A stretch of DNA of 21,042 nucleotides from contig JBBDMV010000090.1 of the NCBI GenBank assembly GCA_040878115.1, positions 1 through 21,042 on the forward strand. Direction: 5' to 3'. Position 1 is the stretch's first letter, and every line of letters starts with the position of its first letter. Below are positions 1-9,400 of this stretch, piece by piece. Source of the stretch: JBBDMU01 sp040878115. GTDB taxonomy: Bacteria > Bacteroidota > Rhodothermia > Balneolales > Natronogracilivirgulaceae. Both the position numbers and the translations under genes were made by a program. The notes under the pieces were generated by a model. It saw nothing but the letters and a program-made list of their open reading frames with translations. It was not told where the DNA came from and made no database searches.

Positions 1-401
1 TCAATGACATCTTGCATTCCCGGGGCTTCCCCTTGAACAACGCCATATCAACACCATATCAAGGCCGTATCAACACCGTATATATACGGCTTTGATACGG
101 CCTTGATATGGTGTTGATATGAATTTAATTAAGAGGTGGTTAAGTTCGGGCTTTGCCTTAAAAAATTGTACAGGTAGCCGGCCTAATGGGCGGCATCTTT
201 AGCGGGGCGAATGCATTATCTCAAAAGAATCTATGCATTAACCGAACCTGGGTCCAGACAATGGCGTAAAATGATCCCCGTGATCAAATGACAGGAGTGG
301 ATTAGAAGGCCTAAGTTTTATTTTTTTTCATTATACTTAACCCAGAAGTATAATTCCCTCAATACGAAGAACCATCAACTTTTATAAACGAATTTATTCC
401 T
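1..401. other. Gene-free left end, with a long palindrome
   Basis: I see no convincing gene here. Positions 44-121 hold a long palindrome (listed separately). The rest is AT-rich with scattered stops in every plus frame I read; the short open stretches around 241-290 resemble nothing I know. The frame of the following gene is open back to 354, just after a TAA at 351-353, but has no ATG in that stretch. No recognisable promoter motif or insertion-sequence end was found. Confidence 0.6.
44..121. repeat. 78-bp near-perfect palindrome made of 11-bp units
   Basis: Bases 44-73 and 92-121 are exact reverse complements (30 of 30). The 18-base centre contains a further perfect 14-base palindrome, CCGTATATATACGG (76-89), on the same axis, so the only unpaired positions are 74-75 against 90-91. 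The left arm is itself a tandem run of about 11-bp units: ATATCAACACC (45-55), ATATCAAGGCC (56-66), GTATCAACACC (67-77). The right arm carries their complements at 88-98, 99-109 and 110-120. No T-run follows on either strand, so it is not a classical intrinsic terminator. The 11-bp period is close to one helical turn, which would suit a protein binding one face of the DNA, but that is inference. It could also be a REP-like repeat or an assembly artefact. Confidence 0.9.
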
Positions 402-1673
402 TTGGCTATAACAGCTCAACATTATTATTCCGGTTTTGATTTGGCGCACGATACCTATAATGCTCTTTCTACAGCCAGCGATGGAAAGATCTATTATGTC
501 CTCTCATCTGAATCTATTTTAAGGGGCGGGCAAGTATGTGTTTATGACCCAGAAACAGAAGAAATAAAAATACTGGCTGATTTGACCGACATTTGCGGTG
601 AAGCAGATTTAAAAGCCATACCACAAGGTAAGAGCCATGCTAGTTTTTATGAAAGTAAAGGCAAGCTGTATTTTTCAACACATGTTGGATATTATGAATT
701 AATTGATGGTATGGACCGATTGCCGCGAAATCCACCGGAGGGTTACAAAGCTTATCCCGGCGGGCATATCCTGTCATACAATCTGTCCAATGGTAAGTTT
801 GAAGATTTAGCAATTATCCCTGATGGTGAAGGTATGGTTACTATGGTGATGGACCCGGAAAGGGAATGCATTTATGGCATAACCTGGCCGAGCGGGAATT
901 TTATATATTACGATATTCGGGGAAATAGCCTTAGAAATCTTGGCCCTGTTTCCGAGAAGGGAGAAGCAGGTACTCCGGGAAGAGACTTTCGTGCTCTATG
1001 TAGATCAATGTTCATCGACCCGAAAGATGGGTCCGTTTACTTTTCTACGTCCGAAGGTGATATTTATACATTCCATCCCGATATGACATCTTTTGAAAAA
1101 TTAGGGAACATCCATTTAAGGCTCGATTATTTTGGGCAGTATGATCCCACTATGCCAGGAAGCATGGGCTACAACTGGCGGCAAATGAAATGGTACCCGC
1201 CCGAGAAAGTGGCCTACGGCATACATGGGAATTCCGGATATTTATTCCGTTTTGATCCCCGTAAGCAAAGTATTGAACTGGTGGAAAGAATAACCTCTGA
1301 TCCATCAAGAAAGAGCGGGATGTACGATCAATTCAGTTATGGATATCTTGGTTTTGATCTTGGTCCCAATAATACCCTTTATTATTTGACAGGCGGTCCT
1401 ATAGATTTTACCGGGCAACGCAATCAAGAAGTTAAACAAATCGCGAAGGGTGCCGCGAAAGGTCTTGAAAATCTTCATCTTATAACCTTCAACCTGCCTG
1501 ATCGTAAATATACAGATCACGGGCCCATTTTTTATAAAGATGGGTCCAGGCCGACTTATGTTAATTCTATTGCTCTCAGCAAGAATGGTGATGTGTATAC
1601 ACTTGCCAGATTTAAGAACAAAGGGAAAATCATACAGGACCTGGTAAAAATACCTGGGCCTTTCTTAGAATAA
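402..1673 (+). CDS. Beta-propeller-like protein of unknown function, 5' end doubtful
   Basis: A 423-residue protein with repeating short strand-turn segments of the kind seen in six- or seven-bladed propellers, for example DGKIYYVLSS near residue 28, GKLYFSTHVGYYE near 107 and GSVYFSTSEGDIYTF near 210. The repeated pattern of D/N-G followed by I/V-Y-hydrophobic residues resembles NHL, SMP-30 or oligogalacturonate-lyase-like propellers, but I recognise no catalytic set and assign no reaction. The only usable start is TTG at 402. The frame stays open upstream to 354 and reads ...FIPLAITAQ, which looks like the tail of a signal peptide whose beginning is missing. The real protein is therefore probably secreted, and this copy may have lost its first codons through deletion, frameshift or misassembly. 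It converges on the minus-strand aminotransferase with only 22 bp between them. Confidence 0.6.
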   Translation: MAITAQHYYSGFDLAHDTYNALSTASDGKIYYVLSSESILRGGQVCVYDPETEEIKILADLTDICGEADLKAIPQGKSHASFYESKGKLYFSTHVGYYELIDGMDRLPRNPPEGYKAYPGGHILSYNLSNGKFEDLAIIPDGEGMVTMVMDPERECIYGITWPSGNFIYYDIRGNSLRNLGPVSEKGEAGTPGRDFRALCRSMFIDPKDGSVYFSTSEGDIYTFHPDMTSFEKLGNIHLRLDYFGQYDPTMPGSMGYNWRQMKWYPPEKVAYGIHGNSGYLFRFDPRKQSIELVERITSDPSRKSGMYDQFSYGYLGFDLGPNNTLYYLTGGPIDFTGQRNQEVKQIAKGAAKGLENLHLITFNLPDRKYTDHGPIFYKDGSRPTYVNSIALSKNGDVYTLARFKNKGKIIQDLVKIPGPFLE

Positions 1674-1695
1674 CAGAATATCCAAGAGGGCTGTA

Positions 1696-3069
1696 TTAAA
1701 TAGATTGTTTAATCTTACCGGCGTTTTTGTGAATTTTATCTATAGCATTAACGATATCATCCATATCCGATCGGTCACTAAGCAATAAACTTTGACTAAA
1801 CCAGACGGCTTCTTCATTGCATAACTTGTCATTTTCAGGACATTGGTTCCTTTCCAGATAACGGTCATAGTCCAGCATACTCTCCGGATACATTTTACGG
1901 AAGTTTTTTGTCTGGAAGGCATGCTCCAGGTACGGTTTGTCATTTATCGTAAAGTAACCACTGGAGCAAGGTACTCCCTCAGCACGAAGTGCTTTGAGGA
2001 AGTCACCTCTTGACAATCCCTGATAATCATCTTTTTTGTAACGGAAGGCAAATAAATGAAAAACACTTCTGGTTACATTATCGTAAAGCTTGTAGGGTAT
2101 TATACCAGGAATATCCTTTATTTGTGATTTCAAATACTCAGCATTCTCACTTCTTACCATAGTTTGCTCATCCAACCTTTTTAACTGGGCCAGACCTATT
2201 GCAGCCTGATATTCGGTCAATCTCAGCTTTGTGCCTAGCCGTACAAAGCCCTGCCCGCTTACTGAACCATATGCACTGCCATAATTATGGTAAGAATAAC
2301 ATCTATCCATAAATTCCTCATTATTACTTACAACAGCCCCACCTTCTCCCATAGGAAGATGTTTGGAGTTCTGGAAACTAAAGCAGCCTGCGTCCCCAAA
2401 AGTGCCCACCTTCTGGTTATTTATTTCAGCTAACCAGGCCTGGCAAGCATCTTCAACAACAAGAAGATTATGTTTTCTTGCGATTTCATTAATGCGCACC
2501 ATATCGGCAGGCATACCGAGTATATGAACGGGGAAGATGGCCCTGGTGCGTGAAGTGATTTTTTCTTCTATTTTGTTTGCGTCTATTTGAAACGTCTCCG
2601 GATCTGTATCAACAAATACCGGCATGGCCCCGGTTTGCAAGACGGCCTGAACTTGGGCTATAAACGTGTATGGTGACACAATGACTTCATCCCCGCCTCC
2701 TATATCAAGGTTCGTAAGGGCACAAATCAAGGCTTGTGTGCCGCTGGTCGTTGTTAAGCAGCGTTTGGCACCCACCGTTTCTGCCCATTTTTCTTCAAAT
2801 TCGGTCACTGTGCCGGCGCGGGACCATACTCCGCTTCGGATGGTTTCAAGTAGCCGTTTTTCATCGGTTTCGGGGTTCCATACAGGCCAAGACGGCCAAT
2901 CATTGCTCCGCACTGCCTGACCTCCGAGAATGGCTGGTGTTTTTACATCACTTAAAGAATTAGCAAACAAGGTGGGCGTTGCACCCATCGTTAGTGCCGC
3001 TCCGGCACCGGCAATAGAATTTTTCTTTATAAACTGACGTCTTGTGTAGGTATCCTTATTTTTTTTCAT
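1696..3069 (-). CDS. Tat-exported DegT/DnrJ/EryC1/StrS-family PLP aminotransferase (copy 1)
   Basis: A 457-residue fold-type I PLP enzyme of the sugar aminotransferase (DegT/StrS) family; members usually transfer an amino group from glutamate or glutamine to a keto-sugar or keto-cyclitol. Visible landmarks are SGTQAL (109-114, phosphate-binding loop), VVEDACQAW (204-212, Asp207 for the PLP ring nitrogen) and SFQNSKHLPMGEGG (231-244), where Lys236 is the expected Schiff-base lysine. The set is intact, so it is probably a working enzyme. Unusually, it begins with TRRQFIKK (residues 9-16) followed by an Ala/Gly-rich hydrophobic stretch, a good twin-arginine signal; cytoplasmic members have none. 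It lies 56 bp downstream of the degenerate amidohydrolase and probably shares its transcript. A close paralogue lies at 18211-19593. The substrate is unknown. Confidence 0.9.
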   Translation of the reverse strand: MKKNKDTYTRRQFIKKNSIAGAGAALTMGATPTLFANSLSDVKTPAILGGQAVRSNDWPSWPVWNPETDEKRLLETIRSGVWSRAGTVTEFEEKWAETVGAKRCLTTTSGTQALICALTNLDIGGGDEVIVSPYTFIAQVQAVLQTGAMPVFVDTDPETFQIDANKIEEKITSRTRAIFPVHILGMPADMVRINEIARKHNLLVVEDACQAWLAEINNQKVGTFGDAGCFSFQNSKHLPMGEGGAVVSNNEEFMDRCYSYHNYGSAYGSVSGQGFVRLGTKLRLTEYQAAIGLAQLKRLDEQTMVRSENAEYLKSQIKDIPGIIPYKLYDNVTRSVFHLFAFRYKKDDYQGLSRGDFLKALRAEGVPCSSGYFTINDKPYLEHAFQTKNFRKMYPESMLDYDRYLERNQCPENDKLCNEEAVWFSQSLLLSDRSDMDDIVNAIDKIHKNAGKIKQSI

Positions 3070-3125
3070 AAAATTACCTGCTTTTTGAAGTTAATGTCTG
3101 TTTTCTACTGATAAAAAGTTGCTGC

Positions 3126-3911
3126 TCAGATGCCCAGGATACTTTTTATGTTATCGGATCTCAGCAAACCCTTAGTGATCTCATTGGCTTCTGAATCTTT
3201 TAAGGATTCTATACGCAATAAGCCTGTTAGGTAATCCAGAATAGGAGAATGGGTACCAAAGGCAAACTTATCGGTGCCCAACGTTTCAAGTAGCCTTCCA
3301 AGGTTAACAATATTCCTGCCGGAAGTATCCATTACCAGGTTCGTTTTTCTGAAAAGCTTTCTTTCTTCTTCACCCAACTGTGTGCTGTTTGCAACATTCA
3401 GAATAAGGTATTTCGCATCAGGAACTTCATTGACGATAGGTAGTATATCTCTCAAAGCCCACTCATCCTTTATATCCAGCCATGAACTGGGCCGGCTGTC
3501 TACCATACGCAGCGAGAAAGCCACCGGCAATCCACGGTCCCGTGCCATCTTTACCGCTTCGATGCAAGCCGGGTTGGTCAACTCATAGCGATGATACTTG
3601 GGATACAGGCGAATGCCCTTCATTCCAAAATCATCTATGCTTGTTTCAAGGTCATGCTTCCATCCATTGTATATAGGATTGATTACCGCAAAAGGAATGA
3701 AACGGTCACGAAAGCGTCGGTCAGAGTTTATCTCTTCATATAGCTCCTTATTCGCTGATTGCGTATTCTTATAAAAGACACCATTCAAATTACTGATAAC
3801 CGAAAGGTCCACACCAAACTCGTTCATTCTTCCAAGCAGGGTGTCGCATGTATTATAGTTGAGTTGTCTGAAGGGCCACTGCCCGATATACGCGTTACTA
3901 TCAATCAACAT
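3126..3911 (-). CDS. Amidohydrolase_2-like TIM-barrel protein lacking metal ligands
   Basis: A 261-residue protein with the layout of an Amidohydrolase_2 (COG2159-like) barrel: an N-terminal D-x-x-A-x motif, alternating strands and helices, and a C-terminal FG-x-x-x-P motif. All the usual metal ligands appear replaced. The HxH after strand 1 reads N6-A-Y8, the histidine pair expected near residue 131 reads AFSL, the later histidine near 172 is absent (LNVANS), and the final aspartate reads His221 in FGTHSP. It is therefore likely a pseudoenzyme or structural partner rather than a metallohydrolase. There is no signal peptide. Its start codon overlaps the end of the upstream intact amidohydrolase gene by 11 bp, which suggests translational coupling and perhaps a heteromer. 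A metal-independent enzymatic role cannot be excluded. Confidence 0.8.
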   Translation of the reverse strand: MLIDSNAYIGQWPFRQLNYNTCDTLLGRMNEFGVDLSVISNLNGVFYKNTQSANKELYEEINSDRRFRDRFIPFAVINPIYNGWKHDLETSIDDFGMKGIRLYPKYHRYELTNPACIEAVKMARDRGLPVAFSLRMVDSRPSSWLDIKDEWALRDILPIVNEVPDAKYLILNVANSTQLGEEERKLFRKTNLVMDTSGRNIVNLGRLLETLGTDKFAFGTHSPILDYLTGLLRIESLKDSEANEITKGLLRSDNIKSILGI

Positions 3912-4815
3912 GTCTGCCAGCCTTTCTTAATATGTTATTATAGTTGTCAAAGAAAATCTTCCTCTTCTGTGTTTCGCTCAGGTTCGCTGCCAATACATGG
4001 CCAACCCCCTGGTAAAAGCTATTATCGCAACCAAACAACATTCTGTCTTCACCAATATGCTCGAGCGCAAAGTTGACAATATTTTCTTCGTTATTACTGC
4101 CCGATAAATCAACATATACGTTCGGGCAATCTCTTACGGCGTTGCATCCAGCTTCCCAGTCTCCGCCACCCCCCAGGTGGGCATACTGGAACATAGCCTC
4201 GGGATACCTTTTTGCAGCTTCTGCAAAATCATCCGGGGTGGTAATGGATTCGGGTTCTCCGGGATGGGCTTTTACTCTTGAATTTCCAACACCTACATGC
4301 ATATGCACAATCATATTCAGGTCAATGAGCTTCTCTATAATAGGGTAGAACAGAGGATCATTTATTTTTACCTGGTTATAAACCTTCAACCCAACCATTC
4401 CCTGATCAATGCATCGGTCAATTTCTTCGAGGGACTCCTTTTGAAATTGGGCGTTTACAGTAGGCTGGCCGATAACCTTGTCAGGATATCGCTTCATGGC
4501 CTTAAGGATAACATCATTAGCTTCCCTGAACTTTTCAAATTTAGTCTCACCACTGGTTAAAGGCCTTGACATGATCAGCTTGTCAATACCCAGTCGCTGC
4601 GCGAATTCAATTTGAGTATCAAAGCTGTTATTATTGAAAGAGGGGTGGGCATGGCAATCAATCTTCTGGTATTTCATAACTTGCTGCATGATGTCATACG
4701 AAGAAGATAAAGAATCGACCTCATTTACATCGGAGCTTTTCGATAAAATATTCCCGCCGAATATGATGCCCGCCGCTGAAACAGCTGTATTTTCGAAAAA
4801 TTTTCTGCGATTCAT
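3901..4815 (-). CDS. Tat-exported amidohydrolase (Amidohydrolase_2 family), intact
   Basis: A 304-residue metal-dependent TIM-barrel hydrolase. The ligand set is visible: HxH at His55/His57 (DCHAHPSF), histidines at 171 and 173 (VHMHVG), His213 (YAHLGG) and Asp264 (FGCD). This family includes lactonases, such as fuconolactonase and pyrone-dicarboxylate lactonase, and non-oxidative decarboxylases; which reaction applies here is unknown. The N-terminus MNRRKFF followed by a small-residue hydrophobic stretch (about 11-25) is a twin-arginine-type signal, so it probably acts in the periplasm. The gene starts 84 bp after a terminator that follows susD and overlaps the next gene by 11 bp. Confidence 0.88.
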   Translation of the reverse strand: MNRRKFFENTAVSAAGIIFGGNILSKSSDVNEVDSLSSSYDIMQQVMKYQKIDCHAHPSFNNNSFDTQIEFAQRLGIDKLIMSRPLTSGETKFEKFREANDVILKAMKRYPDKVIGQPTVNAQFQKESLEEIDRCIDQGMVGLKVYNQVKINDPLFYPIIEKLIDLNMIVHMHVGVGNSRVKAHPGEPESITTPDDFAEAAKRYPEAMFQYAHLGGGGDWEAGCNAVRDCPNVYVDLSGSNNEENIVNFALEHIGEDRMLFGCDNSFYQGVGHVLAANLSETQKRKIFFDNYNNILRKAGRHVD

Positions 4816-4890
4816 TGATATAGTTTTGAAATGTTATCAAGGGAGGAAATCAACACGGGCTTTTAATAAGCTAAGCCGTATTTCCTCATT

Positions 4891-4940
4891 AGATAAAATA
4901 AAAAGGAGAATAGCCGCTTCAAATTGGGCCATTCTCCCTT
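4891..4940 (-). terminator. Intrinsic terminator downstream of susD
   Basis: On the minus strand bases 4937-4927 (GGAGAATGGCC) pair with 4915-4905 (GGCTATTCTCC) to give an 11-bp RNA stem with one G-U pair and an 11-base loop. The outer AAG (4940-4938) can extend the stem to about 14 bp. It is followed at once by TTTTTATTTT. This is a textbook rho-independent terminator, starting 19 bp after the susD stop codon. It should separate susCD from the amidohydrolase/aminotransferase genes, or allow only partial read-through. Confidence 0.88.
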
Positions 4941-4959
4941 CATCTATTTGCACGAATGT

Positions 4960-6417
4960 TTAATAGGGGTCATTTTGCTCCAGCACATCCTCGCCATGCT
5001 GGTCGATTTCTTCCAAAGGTATGGGGAAATATTTATGATATTCCTCTGGGTCCAGATCTACAGTCACAGGTACCCCGGTCCCAATATTATAGTCTTCTTC
5101 TACTTCAGTCAGTTCGGTTAGATATCTCCCTGTTCTCACCAAATCAAACCAACGCTCATTTTCAAACGCAAGCTCCAGCCGGCGCTCGTGCATAAGCTTG
5201 TCCATGAAATCATTAGAATTTGTGTAATTGTGAGAAACATCTCCAAAGGCCCTTTCCCGAACTTCATTAAGTTCAATCAATGCCTGCCCTGGCTGGTCTG
5301 TTCTGAACAAAGCCTCGGCCTTTAAAAGAACAATATCAGCATATCTCAGGACCGGCAAATCAAGTCCTGATTGCCCTGATGTATGCTCAACCGCGTATTT
5401 ACTGATGTAAGGATACCAAACAGGATCATCATCTTCGTCCGCTTCGGGATTTAAATAATACTCCGTAATGGTAGCTTCCTTGCGTGCATCATCTTCATCG
5501 TATTCCTTATGCAGGTCCCATGATGGGAAAGCATCTTCATCTCCATTGCCTATTCCCGGAACACCGAAGTAAGGAAGGAAATTGGTCGACATACGATGGC
5601 CGTTCTCACCGTCTATGTACTTCATTGCGAAGATCACTTCATTATTATCTTCGTTTTCCAGGTCCCACAGATCGGCAAAATTATTTTCCAGTGTGTAATT
5701 ATAATCATCCACCATTTCCAGGTAGGTTAAGGCTTCATCCCACTCCTCAAGAAAGATATGTACCTTACCCCGCAAGGCCACAGCAGCGCCCTTATTAGCT
5801 CTACCGCTGGCTATATTTCCTGGTTCTGGCAACAATTCGTAAGCATCTTCCAAATCATCAAGAATCAATGTATAAATTTCTGATTCGGAAGATCTGGGGG
5901 TGCCTCTGGCCTCATCTACACTAAGCAGTTCGGTTACTTGAGGTACACCACCGAATGCACGCACTAAATCAAAATAGAAGAGGGCCCTCATGAATTTGGC
6001 CTCTCCTTCCAATTGCTCTTTCTGATCGGGGGCATAGTCAATTGGGGTATCAAGATTAGCCAATACGCCATTGGCCCTGTATATCCCGTTATAACTTTGT
6101 TGCCAATAGCCAACAAATGGGTTAGCCTCTGATGACCAGGAAAGATTGTTCATCACGTTCAGGTCAGCAATGTTATGATAACCCGTTCTATGCATGTTAT
6201 CTGTGGGCATTTCAAGCATGGTCCAGTCATTGGGCAACCTGCTTTGATAACTACTATAAACACCTAGCACGGCAGCATTCAGGTCCTGGGCATTTTGGTA
6301 AAACCCAGGTGCTGTCAGTTCCGATTCGGGTGACAAATTTGTAACACTATCGTGGCAGGCAGCTAATCCGGCTACCAGACAGATTAAGCTAATGTTAATT
6401 TTATTGAATGTACTCAT
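4960..6417 (-). CDS. SusD/RagB-family outer-membrane substrate-binding lipoprotein
   Basis: A 485-residue SusD-like protein, the surface lid and binding partner of the SusC transporter encoded just upstream (18 bp apart). The N-terminus has a lipoprotein signal with lipobox LAAC, giving lipidated Cys21. The N-terminal half shows TPR-like helical segments typical of the family (DLNAAVLGVYSSY and the region from FMRALFYFDLVRAFGGVP to IYTLILDDLEDA). The C-terminal half has the usual family motifs: LPVLRYADIVLLKAEAL, then ERRLELAFENERWFDLVRTG, and the typical ending with QNDPY. Length and motifs are normal. The sequence does not reveal the ligand. A strong terminator follows. Confidence 0.96.
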   Translation of the reverse strand: MSTFNKINISLICLVAGLAACHDSVTNLSPESELTAPGFYQNAQDLNAAVLGVYSSYQSRLPNDWTMLEMPTDNMHRTGYHNIADLNVMNNLSWSSEANPFVGYWQQSYNGIYRANGVLANLDTPIDYAPDQKEQLEGEAKFMRALFYFDLVRAFGGVPQVTELLSVDEARGTPRSSESEIYTLILDDLEDAYELLPEPGNIASGRANKGAAVALRGKVHIFLEEWDEALTYLEMVDDYNYTLENNFADLWDLENEDNNEVIFAMKYIDGENGHRMSTNFLPYFGVPGIGNGDEDAFPSWDLHKEYDEDDARKEATITEYYLNPEADEDDDPVWYPYISKYAVEHTSGQSGLDLPVLRYADIVLLKAEALFRTDQPGQALIELNEVRERAFGDVSHNYTNSNDFMDKLMHERRLELAFENERWFDLVRTGRYLTELTEVEEDYNIGTGVPVTVDLDPEEYHKYFPIPLEEIDQHGEDVLEQNDPY

Positions 6418-6435
6418 AATGTATAGTCCTACGAT

Positions 6436-9400
6436 TTAGAAATTCATATTTAGACCAAAAGCAATGACCCGGTTCATCGGCTCAACGCCATTGTTAAAGC
6501 CAGGCATACTGTTTATACCATCAATTCCACCTTGTGAATACCATTCAGGATTATAGCCATGAAAACCCTCTTTGGTAAGCATAAGCAGGTTGTTCATAGT
6601 TACGTAAACCCGGGTCGTACTTAAGCCAGCCCTTTGTGTAAGAGAAGCTGGCAGCGTATATCCCAAATTAACATTTCTTAAGGCCAGGAATGAAGCATCT
6701 TCGAGGTAATAGTCACTATCGGACACAAAGCCTAAGTTACTTAGGGAGGTAGCGGGGTTTTGCCCATCACCAGGCTCATCCACCGACCACCATTGGCCTT
6801 CAACTAATGACCGCCGCATTCCACTAATAGTTGCTCCCTGGTAATACAGGTTCTCTAAGTTGTAAACTTGTGCGCCAATTGATGACTGCAATACAAAGCT
6901 CAGGTCAAAGTTCTTGTAAGCAAAATCATTCACCATGCCCATAAAAAACTTCGGCATAAAGCTCCCTAAGATCACCCGGTCATCAGGGGTGATAATGTCA
7001 TCATTATTTTGATCTTTGTACCTAACTGTTCCAAGGTAATCTTCTTGCCCAGCCTTAAGAGCAGAGTTTGCCATATCCTCTTCAGTTTGCAGGACACCAT
7101 CTTGCTCATATCCATAAAAGGAGAACATAGGCTCGCCAACACGCAACACCCAACCCATGCCGCGGCTATGGGTATTGATACTTTCATCAACCCCCCCTAT
7201 GCTCAGCACTTCATTTCTATTCCGGGTGAAATTAAAAGCTGTATTCCAGCTGAATTCTCCTGTGAGATTTCTTGTATTAATCTCAAGCTCAACACCTTTA
7301 TTGCTCACATCCCCTATATTGACAAGAGAACTGGTGAAGCCCGAAATCCCGGGTATGCCGACGTTGTACAATAGGTCTTTCGTTGTTTTACTATAATAAT
7401 CGAAAACAACATTCAATCGATTGCTAAACAAGCCCAGTTCAACTCCAATATCATAACTTTCGGTCCTTTCCCACTTTAGGTCTTCGTTGCCGAAATTAGA
7501 CGGGGCCTGGCCTATGCTATACACTCCACCGGGTGAATACGCCACATCACCAATAGTTGCTAAATATTGGAAATTACCGATATTGAAATTACCCACCGCG
7601 CCATAACTTGCACGAAGTTTCAACTCATTAATAGCGTCAAATCCTTGCATAAAGCTTTCCTCGGAAAGCCTCCAGGCCGCAGATGCGGAAGGAAAATACC
7701 CCCAACGGTTTTCCGGACCGAAGCGGGAACTTCCATCTGTTCTAAGAGATGCTGATAACAAGTATTTATCATCAAAGCCATAATTTATCCGGCTGAAATA
7801 TGATGCGAGGCCCCACGAAGTTTTCGTTGTGTAAGTGCCTCCAGGTGAAACGATAGCATTATTGATAGTCCTAATCACTTCATTAGCGTAAGAATCAGGC
7901 TCTACCGCGATGTGGGCCCTTCGGGCATTGGCCCTCTGAAAAGAGGCCCCTAATATGCCGGCAAAACTATGCACTTCGTTAAAGTCTCTCGCATAGCTCA
8001 ATACGTTCTCATTGATCAGGTTTATGTTCCTACGGTCATCTGCTGATCCCGAAGTTCTGGTGGCAGATGTTGCTCTGGCCTCCTGAAAATTATCCCTGAC
8101 ATCATAGGAAATGTTGGACCCAAGAGAGGACCTTAAACTCAGGTTCTCCAGAATATCCAGCTCCAGGAACATTTCACCAACATTATTAAAACCATTGATA
8201 TAGTGGTGAGTCCCTTCAAAGGTCGCTAAAGGGTTAACCATCGTTGAAACCGAAGTACCCCAATAATTGAGCGGCCTGAGGTAGCTTCCATCAGCCTGCC
8301 TTTCCGCTGATACAAAAGGAGGTGATTTGACTATATTTTGCAATCCCCCCGGGTATGTGCGGCGTTCGGAATAGTTGGGGCTTAACATAAAGCCGGCATT
8401 TACCACAGGGCTTATATCCACATTTACATTAGCCCGAACACCATATTTTTGATACCCGGTGTTCATGATCGTTCCTTGCTCATCTTTATACGTACCGGAC
8501 ACATAATAATTGATGTTATCGTTACCTCCTGATACAGAAAGGCTGTAATTCTGGATGGGCGATGGAGTTATTACTTCTTCTTCCCAATTTACATTGGCAT
8601 TTTCCCCTACTATCGGATTTACCTGGTGCTGGGCAGGACGCTCTGGATCTCCCCACATAGGAAGAGACGTGTCTCCGCCCGTCCAGCCAAAATCACGGTT
8701 TTCATAGCGCTCTATATATTCCTGGTACTCATCACCATATAACCAGTCATCATACAACATGGGGTTTGACATACCATAGTAAGTACTCAAGTTAAATTGC
8801 GGCCCGGCCCCTTCTTCTCCACGCTTTGTAGTCACGATGATCACACCACCCGAACCTCTTGATCCGTAAATGGCTGCAGATGAAGCATCCTTCAATACCT
8901 CGATGGATTCAACATCGTTCATATTGATATTATCGAAACTGCCACCGGGAAAACCATCAATAACGATCAATGGCTCATTACCGGCACTTATAGATCCGGG
9001 CCCTCTTATCGTAATTTCAGGGGCTGCACCTGGGCTGGTTCGACTTGATCGTATGTGGACCCCTGCCAGGCGGCCAACCAGTGCCGATTCAGCACGGCCT
9101 GATGGTATCTGGTCCAAACCTACGTTTTCTACTTTCGAAATAGAAGATGTGAGCGAGCTTTTTTTAACGGCACTATACCCTACCACAACCATTTCATCCA
9201 GTTGTGCAAAATCAGGTTCCAGGCTTAAGTTAATAACATCCTGGTCCGCTACCGTCACTTCTTGTGAGAGATATCCGACATAAGAAAATACCAACACCGA
9301 TCCGGATTCTATTCCATCAATATTGTAAATACCATCTATGTCTGTTGTGGCACCGGTGGACGTGCCTTCTATTACTACATTCACTCCGGGAAGCGCTTCT

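Noticed and set aside
44..121. CRISPR-like repeats or a classical terminator at the left end
   Set aside because: The 11-bp units are contiguous with no unique spacers, and neither strand has a T-run after the stem, so neither explanation holds.
8870..9283. Plus-strand open frame of 137 codons inside susC
   Set aside because: It lies antisense to a highly conserved plug-domain region of susC; its protein is Ser/Pro-rich and resembles no family. It is a shadow of the real gene.
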